A stretch of 7,627 nucleotides of DNA from Planctomycetota bacterium (GTDB taxonomy: Bacteria > Planctomycetota > PUPC01 > JABMSA01 > JAUWKK01), in NCBI GenBank assembly GCA_030614245.1, contig JAUWKK010000125.1, positions 1 to 7,627 of the forward strand. The letters run 5' to 3'. Shown here piece by piece: positions 5,674-7,627 of the stretch. Positions within the stretch are counted from its first letter, which is position 1. Each line of letters opens with the position of its first letter. Both the position numbers and the translations under genes were made by a program. The notes beneath the pieces are model-generated. The model made no database searches. It was given only the letters and a program-made list of their open reading frames with translations, and was not told the DNA's origin.

Positions 5674-5997
5674 ATGGGCGCAAAAAAGGAGACGAGCAAC
5701 GCAGTAGAGATTGTTCATCGGCGCTATATCAAGGACGACCCTGAGAGGAAGGCGGCGCTGGAGGCAGAGCGTGCGAACGCGCACGTCGCACTTATGATCC
5801 ACGATCTGCGGGTCAATGCAGGTCTGAGTCAGAAAGAGCTCGCGGAGCTCATCGGCACAACTCAATCCGTCATCAGCAGATTGGAGGACACCGACTACGA
5901 GGGACATTCGCTTTCGATGCTGACTCGGATCGCGAAGGCTCTCAACCAGAAATTGACCGTCGTCATGACCGCCAAAGACCAGAGGCCGAGACGCTGA
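5674..5997 (+). CDS. HigA-type antitoxin, XRE-family helix-turn-helix protein
   Basis: DNA-binding antitoxin that should neutralise the preceding toxin and repress the shared promoter. The 107 residues have a basic and charged N-terminal segment (1-35). A canonical lambda-Cro-type HTH follows: LRVNAGLSQKELAELIG (45-61), with recognition helix TTQSVISRLED (62-72) and closing helix SMLTRIAKALNQKL (81-94). AGGAG (5662-5666) sits 7 bases before the ATG. It is co-transcribed with the toxin. The 3' side is convergent with the peptidase-like gene, leaving about 100 bases between the stops. Confidence 0.9.
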   Translation: MGAKKETSNAVEIVHRRYIKDDPERKAALEAERANAHVALMIHDLRVNAGLSQKELAELIGTTQSVISRLEDTDYEGHSLSMLTRIAKALNQKLTVVMTAKDQRPRR

Positions 5998-6074
5998 AGC
6001 CCGGGATGAGAGCGACCAGATCGGGGCTGTACCAGCAGACCGGCCCGCGCGGGGCCAAGGGCAAGGAAGTGGCC

Positions 6075-6104
6075 GTGACCTTTCTGGTGTCCTGCAAAGG
6101 TCAC
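6075..6104. terminator. Perfect 9-bp hairpin between convergent transcription units
   Basis: GTGACCTTT (6075-6083) pairs perfectly with AAAGGTCAC (6096-6104) around a 12-base loop. The right arm contains the stop codon of the minus-strand gene (6101-6103). A shorter GC hairpin, GGCCC (6042-6046) with GGGCC (6052-6056), lies nearby. The position fits a bidirectional terminator, but there is no T-run on either strand. Confidence 0.4.
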
Positions 6105-7627
6105 CAGACGGGAGGATTCACCCGGCGCTGAGGATCCTGATAAACAGGCATATGTCCTGTGGGCAACGGTGGGTCTGCCGTGACGCGAAACTCATCTTCC
6201 TCCCTGTACACAATCAGCCCAGGCAGTCTGAAGGCAACAATCAGACGCCAACTGACAATCGCCTCGGCGATCTCATCCTCGGATACAAGTTCTTTATCCG
6301 CGCGAATGATTATGTCGGCGATCTTATGCCGGTTTGCTGTGTACAGATCAGGCAGAGTCAGCTCGGCCAGCCAGAACTCTTCAGGCAGTATGGTGGAAAG
6401 CTGTCTCAGATGAGGCTCGAGCACTCGGTTGCCTTCACTGTCATGTTCGGAACCAAGATGCTTGAGATAGTCGGCTCTTGAGACCAAGAATGTGCGGATG
6501 ACAACGCACCGGTTCTTGGTTTCGGTCGCCTTGACAAGTTCGGTCAACCAGAAATCCATGCCCTCCCGCAGTTCGAAAACCTCCGAGAAGCTTCCAACCA
6601 CATGTTCCGCTGCAAGATGAGCAACTCGTGGTTTGATTCTGACGCCGGCAGGTGTCACGGCAATGGCGTCACATTCCTTCGGGCTGAGGAACTTTTCAGT
6701 ATTCGGCAGGCACAGGTACATTCCATAGTTGTCGTCATTCAAGATGAAATGGTCGACCCAAGCTGTGTTCTCTACTGCAGCCTGATTGGCGGGGTAAGTC
6801 CATTTCATCCAGATGTCCGTGTTCATCGTGTGGCCGATCACGGGCACAACATGACCTTCGTTGTTTCCTGTCGGGAACAGCAGCAAGACTGGAAACCCTG
6901 ATTCAATGTTCGCGTACATATAATCCGAGAGAGATTCACCTGGCTCCGATTGCCTCACCTCCACCTCAAGACCAGCTTCATCCCCAAGGAATTTCTGAAG
7001 CACATCCCATATCTGCGTTAGAGTTAGAGAGGCACCCGAAACCTTGCTGGGAGCATCATCATCGTAGAGCAGCCGGTTTATCTCCTCGAACGAAACTCGC
7101 TTGGGTACAGGCCAATTGTAGTTGTTCAGCACCATCCTGAGGCCGGCGTGCGCACAGCAATTGCTGTAACCATTCTGCTGGCAGAAGTAGCTGCCATATA
7201 CCTCAAAGTCCGTCTCATTATTGATCCTGACGAAGAATGAGTTGGCCCAGCGTACATAGTTGTTTAGCAGACGGGGGATTGAGACGACGCTCTCCCACAC
7301 AACGCTATTCGCAGAGCCATCCGGCCCGTTGAAAGTCAGGATCATGGCATAGGCCAGCATTGCATCATTGGGCTGGAAGGGGATGTCATCTGCTTGCGAG
7401 AAGGAAGACTTGAAGAAGGATATACGAGTCCATTTCGCTGAATCCGAGCAACTGGGAACATAGTTCGAAATTGCAGACACCTCTTCAGCAAGTTCGTCAT
7501 TATTCCGGTCGAGCGGCTCCTCAACGAGCGTCGATGCCCCCATCTTGCGCATTAGTGACAGCAGCCGGTGCAGGGCAGCATTGTGAGAAGCGCCTTCGAA
7601 ACCATCGGCCTTCTCAAAGAAAGATAG
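6101..7627 (-). CDS. Papain/C39-like cysteine peptidase-fold protein, unknown role (5' end outside window)
   Basis: The frame remains open through the last base at 7627. The first in-window ATG (7552) has no Shine-Dalgarno site and is preceded by 25 plausible codons (FFEKADGFEGASHNAALHRL is part of them), so the true start is probably beyond the edge. Residues are numbered from that ATG (483 to the stop). CQQNGYSNCCAHAGLRMVL (124-142) has papain-like spacing: Q126 as oxyanion residue, six residues before C132. NEGHVVPVIGHT (231-242) supplies the candidate catalytic H234. HFILNDDNYGMY (268-279) supplies D273 or D274. These three blocks in this order match the Peptidase_C39-like papain fold. 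The N-terminal (1-115) and C-terminal (about 300-483) regions are unrecognised. No signal peptide or membrane segment is visible in the window. GC is visibly lower than in the LPS genes (28 of 60 at 7201-7260 against 41 of 60 at 121-180). It may be an accessory peptidase or isopeptidase; substrate unknown. Confidence 0.75.
   Translation of the reverse strand, partial: LSFFEKADGFEGASHNAALHRLLSLMRKMGASTLVEEPLDRNNDELAEEVSAISNYVPSCSDSAKWTRISFFKSSFSQADDIPFQPNDAMLAYAMILTFNGPDGSANSVVWESVVSIPRLLNNYVRWANSFFVRINNETDFEVYGSYFCQQNGYSNCCAHAGLRMVLNNYNWPVPKRVSFEEINRLLYDDDAPSKVSGASLTLTQIWDVLQKFLGDEAGLEVEVRQSEPGESLSDYMYANIESGFPVLLLFPTGNNEGHVVPVIGHTMNTDIWMKWTYPANQAAVENTAWVDHFILNDDNYGMYLCLPNTEKFLSPKECDAIAVTPAGVRIKPRVAHLAAEHVVGSFSEVFELREGMDFWLTELVKATETKNRCVVIRTFLVSRADYLKHLGSEHDSEGNRVLEPHLRQLSTILPEEFWLAELTLPDLYTANRHKIADIIIRADKELVSEDEIAEAIVSWRLIVAFRLPGLIVYREEDEFRVTADPPLPTGHMPVYQDPQRRVNPPVW

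Noticed and set aside
5146..5907. Minus-strand 253-codon frame opposite the toxin-antitoxin pair
   Set aside because: It covers the higBA promoter and both genes in antisense and shows no domain or start signal.
6006..6131. Small plus-strand frame of 41 codons after the antitoxin gene
   Set aside because: It lacks a ribosome binding site, contains the hairpin and overlaps the end of the peptidase-like gene; it is most likely chance.

Overview
The window looks like a chromosomal segment from a GC-rich Gram-negative bacterium. Two genes resemble inner-core lipopolysaccharide enzymes, which implies an outer membrane. Several features would fit a planctomycete-like or related candidate-phylum genome: many starts without a clear Shine-Dalgarno site, a membrane protein with a pseudopilin-like tail, and intergenic repeats built on a GCAGATAAAC-type 10-mer. 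That placement is inference; no marker here settles the taxonomy.

Layout. On the minus strand, a Kdo/WaaP-type LPS kinase (1183-2058) is followed after 22-25 bases by a family 9 glycosyltransferase of heptosyltransferase type (63-1160). They probably form a two-gene operon that adds and phosphorylates inner-core LPS sugars. A gene-free stretch of about 730 bases (2059-2792) separates this operon from the next, divergent gene. It holds four copies of a three-times-10-nt repeat (two forward, two inverted), an 83-bp direct duplication, several GC-rich palindromes and a candidate promoter at each end. On the plus strand follow a single-pass membrane protein of unknown function (2793-4094), then ribH (4260-4724) and nusB (4743-5189). 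The last two are 18 bases apart behind a near-consensus promoter, a riboflavin-synthesis/antitermination housekeeping pair.

Downstream of nusB is a toxin-first toxin-antitoxin module: a HigB/Gp49-type toxin (5287-5649) and an XRE antitoxin (5674-5997). It has its own strong extended -10 promoter and a candidate operator, an inverted repeat spanning the -35 box. Convergent to it on the minus strand is a large protein with the signature of a papain/C39-like cysteine peptidase (6101 to beyond the right edge). Its frame stays open to the last base, so the true start probably lies outside the window. A perfect 9-bp hairpin sits where the two convergent units meet.

The left part is ordinary core metabolism and envelope biosynthesis. 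The right part (toxin-antitoxin plus the unrecognised peptidase-like protein, with visibly lower GC) looks like accessory DNA next to housekeeping genes. I do not see a clearly new system. The best candidates for a second look are the peptidase-like gene, the phased 10-nt repeats and the higBA operator.
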